Shown here: positions 33,368 to 42,026 of the stretch, in pieces
How the letters are laid out: the number at the start of each line of letters is the position of its first letter
Numbering within the stretch: the first letter of the stretch is position 1
NCBI RefSeq assembly: GCF_017315705.1
Contig: NZ_JAFLRF010000001.1
Span: 1 to 64,000 of the forward strand
Source of the DNA: Trinickia mobilis
Lineage (GTDB): Bacteria; Pseudomonadota; Gammaproteobacteria; Burkholderiales; Burkholderiaceae
Length of the DNA: 64,000 nucleotides
Direction of reading: 5' to 3'
Made by a program: the position numbers and the translations under genes
Notes under the pieces: generated by a model
Database searches by the model: none
What the model saw: the letters and a program-made list of their open reading frames with translations, nothing else
Told to the model about the DNA's origin: nothing

Positions 33368-34636
33368 ATGCAAAGCTTTTACGAAGCCACGGTGTGGCGG
33401 CCCGAGCGCCCCGTGCTGAAGGAAGCACGCGAGGCGCGGGTCTGCGTCGTCGGCGGCGGGCTCGCGGGACTCTCGACCGCGCTCGGACTCGTCGAGCGCG
33501 GCGTGCGCGACATCGTCGTGCTCGAAGACAAGCGCGTCGGTTTCGGCGCGTCCGGCCGCAACGGCGGCTTTGTGTTCGGCGGCTACAGCCTCGATTGCGC
33601 CGACCTGCTGCGCGCGCTCGGCCCCGCGCGCGCCCGCGACCTGTATCGCCTGACCACCGACGCGGTCGACCTGATTCGCGCGCGGATCGAGCGCTACGCC
33701 ATCGAATGCGACGCCGCCTACGCCGGCGTGATTCTCGCCGACTGGTTCGGCGACCCGGCGCGGCTCGACGCGCAGCGCAAGCTGATGAAAACGTCGTTCG
33801 GCGTCGATTGGGAACCGATTCCAACCGATCAGTTGCGCGCGCAACTGAAAACGAATCGCTATCACGGCGGCTTGTTCGAGCGCCATGGCTTTCATTTTCA
33901 TCCGCTCAAGTATGTGCTCGGCGTTGCCGGCGCAATCGCCCGAGCGGGCGTGCAGATCTACGAGCAGAGCCCGGCACTGAAGCTGCGCCGCCAAGGCAGC
34001 GGTTTCTCCGTGGAAACGGCGCACGGCAGCATCGCTGCACAGCATGTCGTGATGGCGGGCGGCGGCTACGCACGCAAGGTCTACCGGCGCGTCGAGCGCG
34101 CCGTGCTGCCGATCGCCACCTATGTGATGGCGACCGAGCCGCTAGGCGCCCGGCTCAAAGACGCGATCGCGTGCGCCTCGGCCGTCTACGACACCCGCTT
34201 CGCGTTCGACTACTACCGGCCGCTTGCCGACACGCGCATTCTGTGGGGCGGCCGCATTTCAGTGCTCGAACGCGAGCCGCAAGCCATCGCGCGCCTCTTG
34301 AAACGCGACCTGCTGCGCGTGTACCCGCAATTGCACGACGTGAAGATCGAGTACGCGTGGGCCGGCTTGATGAGCTACGCGCGCCACAAGATGCCCCTGA
34401 TCGGCCAGAGCGCGGACGGCGTCTGGCATGCGGTCGGCTTCGGCGGACACGGCATGGCGCCGACCACCGTCGCAGGCGAACTGCTCGCCGCGGCGATCGG
34501 CGAAGGCCGCCCGATTCCCGAAGGCTTCGCGGCGTTCGGTCTCACGCCTGCATTCGGGCACCTCGGGCTCGCTGCCGCTCAGTTGACTTACACCGCGATG
34601 CAAGTGCGCGACGCGCTTGCAGAACGGCGCGGCTGA
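33368..34636 (+). CDS. FAD-dependent amine/amino-acid oxidoreductase (DAO family, PuuB/OrdL-like)
   Basis: 422 residues. It opens YEATVWRPERPVLKEAREA, then the dinucleotide motif VCVVGGGLAGLSTALGLVERG, GFGASGRNGGFVFGGYSLD, a DAO core, and the C-terminal GVWHAVGFGGHGMAPTTVAG. This layout is that of gamma-glutamylputrescine oxidoreductase and related flavoenzymes. It lies 2 bp after the ROK gene, so it is co-transcribed with the importer, an odd pairing for a sugar system. Actual substrate unknown. Confidence 0.85.
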   Translation: MQSFYEATVWRPERPVLKEAREARVCVVGGGLAGLSTALGLVERGVRDIVVLEDKRVGFGASGRNGGFVFGGYSLDCADLLRALGPARARDLYRLTTDAVDLIRARIERYAIECDAAYAGVILADWFGDPARLDAQRKLMKTSFGVDWEPIPTDQLRAQLKTNRYHGGLFERHGFHFHPLKYVLGVAGAIARAGVQIYEQSPALKLRRQGSGFSVETAHGSIAAQHVVMAGGGYARKVYRRVERAVLPIATYVMATEPLGARLKDAIACASAVYDTRFAFDYYRPLADTRILWGGRISVLEREPQAIARLLKRDLLRVYPQLHDVKIEYAWAGLMSYARHKMPLIGQSADGVWHAVGFGGHGMAPTTVAGELLAAAIGEGRPIPEGFAAFGLTPAFGHLGLAAAQLTYTAMQVRDALAERRG

Positions 34637-34764
34637 GCCGTTTCTGCCGATCGGATTACGTTTGGACGCCGCGCCGGCAGCGCGACAATTCCACACAATT
34701 GCGGTCGCAGTGCCACATATTCTGCGTGCTAGAATCGCCGCGTTATCGCCGCGCACTTGACACA

Positions 34765-35442
34765 ATGAAGAAGGCACCTAAGGCCGCACCGTCCGACACC
34801 AACGACGCCCCCGCCGAAGCCCGGCGCAAATACGATCCCGAGCAGACCAAGCGCAACATCCTCGATGTCGCGACTCAAGAGTTCTCCGCGATGGGCCTTG
34901 CGGGCGCGCGCGTCGATCAAATCGCCGAGCGCACCAACACGACGAAGCGGATGCTGTACTACTACTTCGAGAGCAAGGAAGGCCTTTACGAGGCCGTGCT
35001 CGACAAGGTCTACGGCGACATCCGCACGCTCGAGCAGGATCTGCACATCGATGAACTCGAGCCGCAGGAAGGCATGAAGCGGCTCGTCGAATTCACCTTC
35101 GACTATCACGACAAGCATCGCGACTTCGTGCGTCTCGTCACGATCGAGAACATTCACGGCGCGAAGTACATCGAGCAATTGAAGTCGTTCAAGAACCGCA
35201 ACGCGAGCGTGATCAAGACGATCGAGGACCTGCTCGAACGCGGCGTCGCGGCCGGCACGTTCCGCGCCGACATCGACGCGATCGACCTGCATCTGATGAT
35301 CAGCGCGCTGTGCTTTCACCGCGTCTCGAACCGCTACACGTTCGGCACCGCGTTCGGGCGCGACCCGTCGCATCCGCGGCTGCGCGCGCGGCATCGCGAG
35401 ATGATCGTCGATGCCGTGTTGCGTTTCGTTCGCAACGAATAG
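34765..35442 (+). CDS. TetR-family regulator of the quinate/shikimate cluster (inferred)
   Basis: 225 residues. The TetR HTH is RNILDVATQEFSAMGLAGAR then VDQIAERTNTTKRMLYYYF, at about residues 32-75. The C-terminal domain contains MKRLVEFTFDYHDKHRDFVR and SALCFHRVSNRYTFGTAFGR. It is convergent with the MFS transporter and next to aroE, aroQ and quiC, so control of shikimate/quinate use is inferred. An AT-rich promoter before quiC with a TAGTTAG core could be its site. Confidence 0.88.
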   Translation: MKKAPKAAPSDTNDAPAEARRKYDPEQTKRNILDVATQEFSAMGLAGARVDQIAERTNTTKRMLYYYFESKEGLYEAVLDKVYGDIRTLEQDLHIDELEPQEGMKRLVEFTFDYHDKHRDFVRLVTIENIHGAKYIEQLKSFKNRNASVIKTIEDLLERGVAAGTFRADIDAIDLHLMISALCFHRVSNRYTFGTAFGRDPSHPRLRARHREMIVDAVLRFVRNE

Positions 35443-35490
35443 CGAATCGAAGAAAGCGCTTCGCCGCCCGCGGCGCGCAGGCGGCGAATG

Positions 35491-35526
35491 AAGCGGCGCA
35501 AGCGACATAAGCGACGTAAGCGGCGA
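35491..35526. repeat. Four tandem 9-bp units at the TetR/MFS convergent junction
   Basis: AAGCGGCGC, AAGCGACAT, AAGCGACGT and AAGCGGCGA follow one another without gaps, ending one base before the MFS stop. This is a short degenerate tandem repeat between converging genes. No hairpin terminator is evident here. Confidence 0.6.
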
Positions 35527-35527
35527 A

Positions 35528-36898
35528 TTAGTCGTCGAGAACGATCCGCTTGATGTCGCCGACCACGAAGATATAAGCGAGCGCCCCGAGCAGCGCGATC
35601 GCGCCGATGAACACGAGCGCGCCGACGAACGAGCCGCTCACGGTCACGATGATGCCGACCACGAGCGGCGTAATGATCCCCGCCAGATTGGCCGCCAGAT
35701 TGAAGATGCCGCCGGTCACGCCGAGCAGGCCGTCCGGCGCGATATCGGAGACGAGCGTCCAGCCGAGCGCGGCCATGCCCTGCGCGAAGAACGCCACCGA
35801 CATGATCGCGATCACCACCGTGTTGCTCGCGGCGTAGTTCGCGAGCACGATCGTCGACGCGAGCAAAAGCCCCGCGATGATCGGCAGCTTGCGCGCGATG
35901 TTGGGCGACTTGCCGCGCTTGAGCAGCCAATCCGAGAACCAGCCGCCGAACAGCACGCCCACCGATGCCGCGATAAACGGCATGATCGCGAAGAAGCCGA
36001 TCTTGAGCCAGGCCATATGGCGCTCGGTCGCGAGATAGGTCGGGAACCACGTCAGGAAGAACACGAGCGTCGAGTTGCCGGCGAACTGGCCGAGGCAGAT
36101 GCCCGCGAGCTGGCGCTGCTTCAAGAGGTGTCCCATCGTCCGCCAGCTGAGCTTGCTCTTGGCCTGCTCGGGCGTTGCGTCCGCACTCGATCGGCGATGC
36201 GTGAGCCCGCCGCCCGCTTCGATGTATTCGAGTTCGGCGGCATTCGCGCCGGGATGGTCGCGCGGCTCGCGATAGAAGATCCACCAGATCGCGCCGAACA
36301 CGAGCCCGACGCCGCCGACGGCGTAGAACAGCGTCCGCCATCCGTACGCCCCCATCAGCGCGAACAGGAACGGGCTGAAAAACGCGAGGCCGACGTATTC
36401 GCCGACGGTATAGGTGCCCGTCGCCAGCGCGCGCTCGTTTTGCGGAAACCACGTGGCGACGACGCGGCTGTTGGTCGGAAAGCACGGCGACTCCGATACG
36501 CCGAGCCCCAGCCGGCACGCGAGCAGCGGCGCCACGCCGTGCACGAAGCCTTGCAGCAGCGTGCAGAGCGACCAGAACGTCATCGACAGGCAATACGTGA
36601 GCTTGCTGCCGAAGCGGTCGAGAAAGAGGCCGCCGGGAATCTGCGCCGCGACGTAAGTCCACGAGAACGCCGAGAACATCACGCCCATCACCGCGGCGTT
36701 GATGCCGAGCTCCTTGGTCAACTGCGGCGCGGCGATGCCGAGCACCGTGCGGTCCAGGTAGTTGATCATCGTGCCGACCGCCAGCAACGCCAGAATCTTG
36801 TAGCGCGCGGACGTTCGGCGCGCCGTTGCTGCCGGCACGCCTCGCGCACGCGCGTGCTCACCCTGCGGCGCAGGCTGCGCTTGAATATGCTGTCGCAC
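35528..36898 (-). CDS. MFS transporter (ACS/GudP type), probably shikimate/quinate uptake
   Basis: A 12-segment MFS protein of the anion:cation symporter type: MINYLDRTVLGIAAPQLTKE, GGLFLDRFGSKLTYCLSM, LGLGVSESPCFPTNSRVVAT and GGWFSDWLLKRGKSPN. GTG at 36898 is chosen because GGGAGGCATC, the repeat tail, directly precedes it (456 residues). The frame is also open to ATG 37009 through the whole repeat, after its own AAGGAGACATG. So a form with about 38 leader residues (MDDPQAHMRSQPP...) may be made as well. Context (aroE, aroQ, quiC) points to shikimate, quinate or dehydroshikimate as substrate. Confidence 0.85.
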   Translation of the reverse strand: MRQHIQAQPAPQGEHARARGVPAATARRTSARYKILALLAVGTMINYLDRTVLGIAAPQLTKELGINAAVMGVMFSAFSWTYVAAQIPGGLFLDRFGSKLTYCLSMTFWSLCTLLQGFVHGVAPLLACRLGLGVSESPCFPTNSRVVATWFPQNERALATGTYTVGEYVGLAFFSPFLFALMGAYGWRTLFYAVGGVGLVFGAIWWIFYREPRDHPGANAAELEYIEAGGGLTHRRSSADATPEQAKSKLSWRTMGHLLKQRQLAGICLGQFAGNSTLVFFLTWFPTYLATERHMAWLKIGFFAIMPFIAASVGVLFGGWFSDWLLKRGKSPNIARKLPIIAGLLLASTIVLANYAASNTVVIAIMSVAFFAQGMAALGWTLVSDIAPDGLLGVTGGIFNLAANLAGIITPLVVGIIVTVSGSFVGALVFIGAIALLGALAYIFVVGDIKRIVLDD

Positions 36899-37009
36899 GA
36901 TGCCTCCCGTCCCCCAAGGGGACTTCCTTCCGGGCGCCGGGCCGCCCCCAAGGGGGGCATCCGCCCCCTTGGGGGGCTGCGAACGCATGTGAGCTTGGGG
37001 GTCGTCCAT
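36899..37009 (-). repeat. Translated, structured intergenic repeat, copy D (in frame with the MFS gene)
   Basis: On the minus strand the copy runs from ATG 37009 (after AAGGAGACATG) to GGGAGGCATC at 36908-36899. It encodes a leader beginning MDDPQAHMRSQPPKGADAPL, in frame with the transporter. Arms GATGCCCCCC (36961-36952) and GGGAGGCATC pair with one mismatch, hiding the Shine-Dalgarno of the GTG start. CCCCCCAAGGGGG and CCCCTTGGGGG stems match the stems of copy E with compensating changes. Confidence 0.75.
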
Positions 37010-37044
37010 CATGTCTCCTTGAGTTAGGTTCGACGGCCGGCCGA

Positions 37045-37911
37045 TCAGCGCGGCAGCAACGTCTTGAAGTGCTGGAAAACGCGCTCGGCGTCAGGCGCAA
37101 TGCCGGTGAAAATTTCGAATGCGTCGACGGCCTGATACACCGCCATGCCGCCGCCCGTCAGCGTGCGGCAGCCAAGCGCTTCGGCGGCCTTCAGCAGTTC
37201 GGTCTTGATCGGGAAGTACACGACGTCCGCGACCCACAGCGCCTTGTGCAGCAATTCGGCCGGCAGCGGCATGCCGGGGAGCTTCGCCATGCCGGTCGGC
37301 GTCGCGTGGATCAGGCCGTTCGCCGAGGCCAGCGCGCCGGACAACGCGTGAGGTGTCTCGCCGCCCGCGCTGACGCGCGCCGCCGGAAAGCGTGTCTGCA
37401 GTTGCGCTGCCAGCTTCGCCGCGCGTGCGGCGTCGACATCGAACAGCGTCAGCTCACGCGCGCCCATCATCAACGCGGCGTGCGCCACGGCCGCGCCCGC
37501 CCCGCCCGCGCCAAGCTGCACGACACGCTCGAGCGGCACGCCCGGCAAACCGCGCTCGAATGCGCGCTTGAAGCCGGACCAATCGGTGTTGTGTCCGATG
37601 CGCTTGCCGTCCCTCAGCAACACGGTGTTCACGGCGCCGAGCGCACGCGCATCGTCCGAGAGCGCGTCGAGCAAATCGATGACCGCCTGCTTGCAGGGGT
37701 AAGTGATATTCAAGCCGTTGAAGCCCATGCGCTCGGCAGCGGTCAAGAGCGACGGCAGCGACGACTTGTCGAGCCGCAGCGCCTCCAGGTCGATGCGCCG
37801 GTACACGTAATTGAGGCCGAGCCGGCGGCCCTCCTCCTCATGCATCGCCGGCGATAGCGAGCCGCCGATGCCCGCGCCGATCAAGCCGGCCAGAAACGAT
37901 TTCGATGTCAT
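37045..37911 (-). CDS. aroE: Shikimate (quinate/shikimate) dehydrogenase
   Basis: 288 residues. It has GAGIGGSLSPAMHEEEGRRL, GFNGLNITYPCKQAVIDLLD with the catalytic lysine, GAVNTVLLRDGKRIGHNTDW, the Rossmann GAGGAGAAVAHAALMMG, and C-terminal GGGMAVYQAVDAFEIFTG. In this catabolic cluster it should run shikimate or quinate to dehydroshikimate or dehydroquinate. A second, biosynthetic aroE is expected elsewhere. The start at 37911 follows AAGGAGTATCGA. Confidence 0.93.
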   Translation of the reverse strand: MTSKSFLAGLIGAGIGGSLSPAMHEEEGRRLGLNYVYRRIDLEALRLDKSSLPSLLTAAERMGFNGLNITYPCKQAVIDLLDALSDDARALGAVNTVLLRDGKRIGHNTDWSGFKRAFERGLPGVPLERVVQLGAGGAGAAVAHAALMMGARELTLFDVDAARAAKLAAQLQTRFPAARVSAGGETPHALSGALASANGLIHATPTGMAKLPGMPLPAELLHKALWVADVVYFPIKTELLKAAEALGCRTLTGGGMAVYQAVDAFEIFTGIAPDAERVFQHFKTLLPR

Positions 37912-37957
37912 TCGATACTCCTTCACTTCAATACGTCTTTTCGAGCCTTGGCGGAGG

Positions 37958-38407
37958 TTAGCGGACCTTGGCGAGCAACGTCGCCATCCGCCGCAATGCC
38001 AGCTCGTAGCCCTCGGTGCCGCATCCGCAGATCACCGCTTCGGCCACGTTCGACACATACGAATGGTGCCGGAACGCCTCGCGCCGGTGAATGTTCGAAA
38101 TATGCACTTCGATCACGGGCTTATCCACCGCGCTCAAGGCATCGGCGATCGCCACCGACGTATGCGTGTACGCCGCCGGATTGATCACGATGCCGTCGGC
38201 CGTCGTGCGCGATTCCTGGATCCAGTCGATCAGTTGATGCTCGGCGTTCGACTGCCGGAATTCGATCGAAAGCCCGAGCGAATCCGCGGCGTGGCGGCAG
38301 CGCGCCTCGACGTCCTGAAGCGTTTCCGCTCCGTAGATGTGGGGCTGGCGCGTGCCCAGCAGATTGAGGTTCGGCCCGTTCAGGACCAGCACCGACGGCT
38401 TGCTCAT
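37958..38407 (-). CDS. aroQ: Type II 3-dehydroquinate dehydratase
   Basis: 149 residues with the full type II set: [20 protein letters not shown] with the catalytic tyrosine, [51 protein letters not shown] and [13 protein letters not shown]. It interconverts dehydroquinate and dehydroshikimate. It lies upstream of aroE in the same operon and feeds QuiC. The ATG at 38407 replaces a longer frame that lacks family support. Confidence 0.95.
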   Translation of the reverse strand: MSKPSVLVLNGPNLNLLGTRQPHIYGAETLQDVEARCRHAADSLGLSIEFRQSNAEHQLIDWIQESRTTADGIVINPAAYTHTSVAIADALSAVDKPVIEVHISNIHRREAFRHHSYVSNVAEAVICGCGTEGYELALRRMATLLAKVR

Positions 38408-38516
38408 GTGATGCGACTCCATTAATGACAGCGCGGACTTGAAGGCTGCGGCTCGTCCAGCGTGAATCGAAGTGTGCCTGTGTCGCCGCGCGGTGTCTTT
38501 TGGGGTTTTCCAGAAT

Positions 38517-38543
38517 TTGTACGGTCTAGTTAGTTTGTATAAT
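38517..38543 (+). promoter_or_regulatory. Promoter before quiC with candidate TetR site in its spacer
   Basis: A perfect TATAAT (38538-38543) lies 15 bp after TTGTAC (38517-38522). The spacer contains GGTCTAGTTAGTTTG, a TAGTTAG core as seen in many TetR operators, and GAATTTG (38513-38519) / CAAATTC inverted arms flank it. It lies in the region shared with divergent aroQ. Confidence 0.55.
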
Positions 38544-38672
38544 TCACGCAAATTCCGCTTCTTTTAGCGGTCATACGCGCATCTGAAATTGGATCAGATA
38601 GTTCATTTTGATCGCGCCGCCTTCTTCACCGGGCTCGCTTTTCCGTCGCAGCCCGCCTTCGCAGGAGCCAGC

Positions 38673-38783
38673 ATGACCCACCCCCACGCTCACATCCGCT
38701 CGCTGCCCCCCGAGGGGGCGGATGCCTCCCTCGGGGCGGCCCGGCGCCCCGAAGGAAGTCCCCCAGGGGGACGGGAGGCATCC
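38673..38783 (+). repeat. Translated, structured intergenic repeat, copy E (in frame with quiC)
   Basis: ATG 38673 (after GCAGGAGCCAGC) opens a leader, MTHPHAHIRSLPPEGADASL, then ending GGREAS and running in frame into quiC. Perfect 11-bp arms GGATGCCTCCC (38720-38730) and GGGAGGCATCC (38773-38783) enclose two perfect inner stems, TCGGGGCG/CGCCCCGA and GTCCCC/GGGGAC. The right outer arm is the quiC Shine-Dalgarno, directly followed by ATG 38784. Confidence 0.8.
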
Positions 38784-40676
38784 ATGCAGCGTTCGATTGC
38801 CACCGTATCCCTCAGCGGAACGCTCGTCGAAAAGCTGTTCGCCATCCGGCAGGCGGGTTTCGACGGCGTCGAGATCTTCGAAAACGACCTGCTTTACTTC
38901 GACGGTTCGCCCTCGGAAGTACGCCGCATCGCGCAAGACCTCGGGTTGAAGATCGTGCTGTTCCAGCCGTTTCGTGATTTCGAAGGCGTGAGCGCCGAGC
39001 GGCTCGCGCGCAACCTCGATCGCGTGAAGCGCAAGTTCGACCTGATGCATGAATTGGGCTGCGACCGCATCCTGGTGTGCAGCAACGTGTCGCCCGACAC
39101 GATCGCCGACGATGTGCTGATCGTCGATCAGCTCGGCGCACTGGCGGGCGCGGCGCAGCAAGCCGGCGTCGTAGCCGCCTACGAGGCCCTGGCTTGGGGG
39201 CGGCACGTGCATTCGTACCGCCACGCGTGGCGTCTCGTCGACGCGGTGAGTCACCCGCACCTCGGGCTTGCCCTCGACAGCTTCCATACGCTGTCGCTGA
39301 ACGATCCGGTCGACGAGATCGCGTCGATTCCGGGCGAGCGTATCGCGTTCGTGCAACTCGCCGATGCGCCCAAGCTCGCGATGGACGTGCTCGAATGGAG
39401 CCGTCACTACCGGTGCTTCCCGGGCCAAGGCGATTTCGACCTCGCCCGCTTCACTGCGCGGGTGATCGAAGCGGGCTACACGGGCCCGCTGTCGCTCGAG
39501 ATCTTCAACGACGCGTTTCGCGCCGCCCAAACCGCCGCCACCGCGAAGGACGGCTATCGCTCGCTGCTCTACCTCGAAGAGCAAACGCGCGCGTATCTGC
39601 AGTCCGACGATGCAGTGAGGCGCGCCGCGCAGCCGCTGTTCGACCCGCCCGCGCCGCCGGCGCACGTCGGCTTCCAGTTCCTCGAATTCGCGGTCGACGC
39701 CGCCACCGGCGCGCAAGTCGCCGACTGGCTCGGCAAGCTGCGCTTCCGTCTCGCCGGCCGCCATCGCTCGAAAGACGTCACGCTCTATCAGCACGGCGCT
39801 GCGTCGATCGTGCTGAACGCCGAGCGCGATTCGTTCGCCGACGCGTTCTATCAACGGCACGGACTGTCGCTGTGCGCGTCGGCGTTTCGCGTCGACGATG
39901 CGAAGGTCGCCTTCGAGCGCGCCGCGGGCTTCGGCTATACGCCGTTCTCGGGCCGCGTGGGGCCGAACGAACGGGTGCTGCCGAGCGTGCAGGCGCCCGA
40001 CGGGAGCCTCGAATACTTCGTCGACGAAACGCCCGACGCCCCGACGCTCTTCGAATCGGACTTCGTGCTCACCGATATCAACGGCCCCTCGGAAGTCGGC
40101 CCGCTCACGAGCATCGATCACGTCTGCCTCGCGCTGCCCGCCGATGCGCTCGACACCTGGATTCTGTTCTTCAAGACCGCATTCGGCTTCGAGGCCGAGC
40201 CGAGCTGGGTCGTGCCCGATCCGTACGGGCTCGTGCGCAGCCGTGCGGTGCGCAGCCGCGACGGCGCGGTGCGGATTGCGCTCAATGCCTCGGCGGACCG
40301 CCATACGGCGGTGGACGACGCGCTCGACACCTACCATGGCTCCGGCCTGAACCACGTCGCGTTCCGCACCGACGACATCTTCGGCGCGATCGAGCCGTTC
40401 GTCGCGGACGGCGTCCCGTTCCTGCGCATTCCGCGCAACTACTACGACGACCTCGCCGCCCGCTACGCGCTGCCCGGCGAACTGATCGACGCGCTCGCCG
40501 AAAAACACATCCTGTACGACCGCGACGAGCACGGCGGCGAATTCTTCCACGCCTATACCGAGCCAATCGGCCGGCGCTTCTCGCTGGAGATCGTCGAGCG
40601 CCGCGGCGGCTACGACGGTTATGGCGCGCTCAACGCGGCCGTCCGGCTCGCCGCACAAGCCCGGCACCGCAAGTAG
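38784..40676 (+). CDS. quiC: 3-dehydroshikimate dehydratase, QuiC type (sugar-phosphate-isomerase fold plus HPPD-like domain)
   Basis: 630 residues. Residues 1-270 are an AP-endonuclease-2/xylose-isomerase TIM barrel (QAGFDGVEIFENDLLYF, VAAYEALAWGRHVHSYRHAW, GLALDSFHTLSL, QLADAP). Residues 290-625 are two VOC repeats resembling 4-hydroxyphenylpyruvate dioxygenase (SIDHVCLALP, GLNHVAFRTDDIF, HGGEFFHAYTEP). This is the two-domain QuiC layout that makes protocatechuate from dehydroshikimate. The ATG at 38784 follows GGGAGGCATCC. The frame is open upstream through the repeat, so an N-terminally extended form is possible. Confidence 0.9.
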   Translation: MQRSIATVSLSGTLVEKLFAIRQAGFDGVEIFENDLLYFDGSPSEVRRIAQDLGLKIVLFQPFRDFEGVSAERLARNLDRVKRKFDLMHELGCDRILVCSNVSPDTIADDVLIVDQLGALAGAAQQAGVVAAYEALAWGRHVHSYRHAWRLVDAVSHPHLGLALDSFHTLSLNDPVDEIASIPGERIAFVQLADAPKLAMDVLEWSRHYRCFPGQGDFDLARFTARVIEAGYTGPLSLEIFNDAFRAAQTAATAKDGYRSLLYLEEQTRAYLQSDDAVRRAAQPLFDPPAPPAHVGFQFLEFAVDAATGAQVADWLGKLRFRLAGRHRSKDVTLYQHGAASIVLNAERDSFADAFYQRHGLSLCASAFRVDDAKVAFERAAGFGYTPFSGRVGPNERVLPSVQAPDGSLEYFVDETPDAPTLFESDFVLTDINGPSEVGPLTSIDHVCLALPADALDTWILFFKTAFGFEAEPSWVVPDPYGLVRSRAVRSRDGAVRIALNASADRHTAVDDALDTYHGSGLNHVAFRTDDIFGAIEPFVADGVPFLRIPRNYYDDLAARYALPGELIDALAEKHILYDRDEHGGEFFHAYTEPIGRRFSLEIVERRGGYDGYGALNAAVRLAAQARHRK

Positions 40677-40749
40677 ATCAACCCGCAGCACCGTAATGCC
40701 GCAGTACCGCCCTACAACAATTCGTCAACGACTCCGGAGACATTTTTTG

Positions 40750-41928
40750 ATGAAATCAGGCTTCACGATCAAGCGAGCCCTGTTTGCCGCAGGCGCAGCT
40801 CTCGCCACGACGCCGGCGTGGGCGCAAAGCAGCGTCACGCTGTACGGCGTGGTGGACGATGCGTTCACCTACGTCAACAACCAGAAAGGCAGCTCGAACC
40901 GCTATCTGCGACAAGGCAACTTGTATGCATCGAAATTCGGCTTTCGCGGCGCGGAGGACCTGGGCGGCGGCACCAAGGCGATCTTCGATCTGCAGGCCGG
41001 CTTCGATCCGAACACCGGCGCGGCCTCGACCGCGGGCCTGCTCTTCAATCGCGAAGCGTATGTGGGCTTGCAGAACGCGCAATACGGCACCGTCACGGCC
41101 GGCCGCCAGTACACGCCGTATTACCTGATGGTGGGTCCGCTCACGGGGAGCAACTGGCTCACCGGCGCGACCGGCGCGCATCCGGGCGACATCGACGGGC
41201 TCGACACCACCATCCGCATCAACAACTCGGTCACGTATACGTCGCCCGCTTACTACGGCCTGAGCGCAAGCGCGATGTACGCGTTCAGCGGCATCGCGGG
41301 CAGCCCGGGCAAAGGGCAGACCTGGAGCGGCGCGCTGAGCTACGCGAACGGCCCGGTGAGCCTCGGCGCCGGCTATCTGCGCATGAACAACACCGGGCTC
41401 ACGGCGAGCTTCGATCCGAGCGCCACGGCTTCGTTCGGCACGTCCGCGCTGAACCAGGGGTACGTGTCGGCCAAGGCGGTCCAGCACATCGCCGCAGCCG
41501 GCAACTACGCGCTCGGCAACCTGACGCTCGGCCTGAACTATTCGAACGTCCAGTACTTGGCAGGCGGCAATTCGCTCTTCACGAATACCGCCGTCTTCAA
41601 CAGCTACGGCGCGCTCGCCGACTATCGCTTCACGCCCGCCTTCGATATCGCCGGCGGTTTCGCGTACACGGCGGCGTCGAAGGCCAACGGCATCACGAGC
41701 GCGGCGCGCTACGAGCAGTATTCGCTGCGCGAGTCCTACCGCCTGTCGAAGCGCACCACGCTCTATGCGGCACAGGCATACCAGCACGCAAGCGGCGATA
41801 CGCTCGGGAAGTCGGGTGCGGGCAATATCGTCGAGGCCGTGCCCGATGTGGGCGACTCGCAGAACGCGACGCCGTCGTCCACACGCTCGCAGTTCGTCGC
41901 GATGTTCGGCATTGCGGTCACGTTCTAA
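40750..41928 (+). CDS. Outer-membrane porin (Gram-negative porin, OpcP type)
   Basis: 392 residues. There is a signal peptide ending TPAWAQ, then SSVTLYGVVDDAFTYVNNQK, the standard opening of Burkholderiales porins. Also present are SKFGFRGAEDLGGGTKAIFD, FNREAYVGLQNAQYGTVTAG and a C-terminal phenylalanine strand (QFVAMFGIAVTF). It forms a trimeric beta-barrel for small anionic solutes. Following quiC by 73 bp on the same strand, it probably admits the quinate/shikimate-type substrates of the cluster. Confidence 0.92.
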   Translation: MKSGFTIKRALFAAGAALATTPAWAQSSVTLYGVVDDAFTYVNNQKGSSNRYLRQGNLYASKFGFRGAEDLGGGTKAIFDLQAGFDPNTGAASTAGLLFNREAYVGLQNAQYGTVTAGRQYTPYYLMVGPLTGSNWLTGATGAHPGDIDGLDTTIRINNSVTYTSPAYYGLSASAMYAFSGIAGSPGKGQTWSGALSYANGPVSLGAGYLRMNNTGLTASFDPSATASFGTSALNQGYVSAKAVQHIAAAGNYALGNLTLGLNYSNVQYLAGGNSLFTNTAVFNSYGALADYRFTPAFDIAGGFAYTAASKANGITSAARYEQYSLRESYRLSKRTTLYAAQAYQHASGDTLGKSGAGNIVEAVPDVGDSQNATPSSTRSQFVAMFGIAVTF

Positions 41929-42026
41929 GCGTGTGCTTTAATGTCGGCTGTTCCGTAGCGCGGCGCCGTGCCTGTTGTCGATGCCCGCCGCGCGTGTCGT
42001 CCGCCATTCAGGAGCGCCGCAGATTC

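Noticed and set aside
31179-33824. 881-codon minus-strand open frame over frcA and the ROK gene
   Set aside because: Arg/Ala/His-rich composition and no domain; typical antisense shadow in GC-rich DNA.
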